From: an uncultured bacterium
GTDB lineage: Bacteria; Cyanobacteriota; Vampirovibrionia; Gastranaerophilales; Gastranaerophilaceae
DNA length: 5,977 nucleotides
Direction: 5' to 3'
Assembly: GCA_902782905.1 (NCBI GenBank)
Contig: CACZPB010000030.1
Span: 1-5,977 of the forward strand
In this document: in pieces, positions 5,410 to 5,977 of the stretch
Layout: each line of letters opens with the position of its first letter
How positions within the stretch are numbered: the stretch's first letter is position 1
Made by a program: the position numbers and the translations under genes
The notes under the pieces: model-generated
Database searches by the model: none
What the model was told of the DNA's origin: nothing
What the model saw: only the letters and a program-made list of their open reading frames with translations

Positions 5410-5844
5410 ATGAATTTAGCATCAAATTTTGTAGGAAACATATCATCATCGCAGTTCGGGGGAAATATCGGGCTAAAACCTGATATGGATTTGAACGATA
5501 AAACCTTTGATAATATTCTAGACGACAAAATGAACGTAAATTCTACCAATCCGATTGAGAAAACCGGTGCGCCGGAAGGGTTTAACATCTTAGACTTTAG
5601 CGGGAATAATGATATAAATAAAATTAATATGTCAGAAGACGTTAACAGTATAAACGATATGACAACTTCTGAATTGTTGACATTCATAAGATCACCGCTT
5701 GAAACTATTATTTCAAATCATAATACACACAACCAACTATACAATTTTGCACGCAAACATGCTGCTAATTTTTATGAAAAACACGCAGGTAATGTAGTTA
5801 TGAATTTAGGCGAATTTGTATCTGATGCACTGAAGCTTTCTTAG
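5410..5844 (+). CDS. Hypothetical Asn/Asp-rich protein, 144 residues
   Basis: I do not recognise this protein. It has no signal peptide, membrane segment or cysteine. Residues 1-85 are low in hydrophobicity and rich in Asn, Asp, Ser and Gly, so probably largely disordered, with islands KTFDNIL (31-37) and PEGFNILDF (55-63). Residues about 85-144 look helical: TTSELLTFIRSPLETII, then NQLYNFARKHAANFYEKHAGNVVMNLGEFVSDALKL. A disordered N-terminus plus a helical C-terminus would suit an adaptor, secretion substrate or structural protein, but nothing shows which. The ATG at 5410 has no SD and sits three bases after TATAAT. The frame is open only back to 5383, and the next in-frame ATG (5485) also lacks an SD. 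An antisense ORF over 5400-5687 is taken as a shadow because it has no SD and the plus frame continues well beyond it. It may be transcribed divergently from the exported-protein gene. Confidence 0.68.
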   Translation: MNLASNFVGNISSSQFGGNIGLKPDMDLNDKTFDNILDDKMNVNSTNPIEKTGAPEGFNILDFSGNNDINKINMSEDVNSINDMTTSELLTFIRSPLETIISNHNTHNQLYNFARKHAANFYEKHAGNVVMNLGEFVSDALKLS

Positions 5845-5856
5845 GGGAGTGAAAAT

Positions 5857-5889
5857 TTGTTCGGATTGAGACCTCAACCGCCGTACTAA
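5857..5889 (+). CDS. Possible 10-codon ORF or gene remnant (MFGLRPQPPY)
   Basis: A strong SD (GGGGAG, 5844-5849, overlapping the TAG of the preceding gene) is seven bases before a TTG that opens a 10-codon frame ending in TAA at 5887-5889. The peptide would be MFGLRPQPPY. An imperfect hairpin (5862-5864 and 5866-5869 with 5874-5880, bulged A at 5865) lies within it. It could be a translated small ORF, a leader peptide for the gene beyond the window, or the remaining start of a lost gene. A competing GTG at 5849 gives only six codons. The main support is the well-placed SD. Confidence 0.25.
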   Translation: MFGLRPQPPY

Positions 5890-5911
5890 ACATTTTTAAA
5901 ATAATTCTGTT

Positions 5912-5938
5912 TTGCCTAAAATTTGTTTGTTATATAAT
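5912..5938 (+). promoter_or_regulatory. Possible promoter for a gene beyond the window
   Basis: A perfect TATAAT (5933-5938) follows a poor -35 (TTGCCT, 5912-5917) at a short 15-bp spacing. AGGAG (5948-5952) downstream looks like an SD, but no ATG follows before the window ends; a TTG at 5968 is 15 bases away, rather far. A plus-strand gene probably starts near or just past the end. Confidence 0.35.
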
Positions 5939-5977
5939 AGACATATTAGGAGATATTAGCTTTATTTTTGATTAATA

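Noticed and set aside
5400..5687. Minus-strand ORF of 95 codons opposite the Asn-rich gene
   Set aside because: No SD precedes its ATG, and the plus-strand frame is longer and extends past it; I judged it a shadow, though less firmly than the others.

Overview
The window is an AT-rich, gene-dense stretch of bacterial chromosome: five recognisable housekeeping-type genes on the plus strand, one unrecognised exported protein on the minus strand and one unrecognised Asn-rich protein on the plus strand. The genes read cleanly in the standard bacterial code, mostly with Shine-Dalgarno (SD) sites and sigma70-type promoters. No rRNA, tRNA, CRISPR array, insertion sequence, transposase, phage gene or attachment site is visible. 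The organism cannot be fixed from the sequence. Low GC, a Sec-exported protein with a plain SPase I signal and lineage-restricted-looking hypotheticals would fit a gut non-photosynthetic cyanobacterial relative (Vampirovibrionia/Gastranaerophilales) or another low-GC phylum; this is a tentative inference only.

Layout. (1) Positions 56-2424 form a two-gene unit: a DEDDh (DnaQ-like) 3'-5' exonuclease with a long unassigned C-terminal extension, then, 21 bp on and in the same frame, a TTG-started RlmD-type 23S rRNA uracil-C5 methyltransferase. (2) Positions 2425-2636 are a 212-bp gap holding a weak AT-rich inverted repeat, a good promoter and a short hairpin leader ahead of rpmE (ribosomal protein bL31, zinc-binding form). 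rpmE ends in a strong 15-bp-stem terminator (2857-2898). (3) A near-consensus promoter sits so close to folK that the predicted transcript would be leaderless. folK is followed after 2 bp by an HI0933/YhiN-family flavoprotein that carries an in-frame 4 x 12-bp minisatellite. (4) The flavoprotein gene converges with, and overlaps by 20 bp, a minus-strand gene for an exported protein of unknown function. (5) A 93-bp divergent intergenic region separates that gene from the 144-codon plus-strand hypothetical gene. This is followed by a possible 10-codon ORF with an SD site and by a promoter-like sequence for a gene beyond the window.

Functionally the window mixes nucleic-acid processing, ribosome modification and structure, and folate synthesis. 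I see no evidence that the genes make one dedicated pathway, and no clear new multi-gene system. The points most worth a second look are the coding minisatellite with an off-frame copy of its core at a shortened loop of the flavoprotein, the very short or absent 5' leaders predicted for two genes, the exonuclease C-terminal extension, and the two unrecognised proteins.
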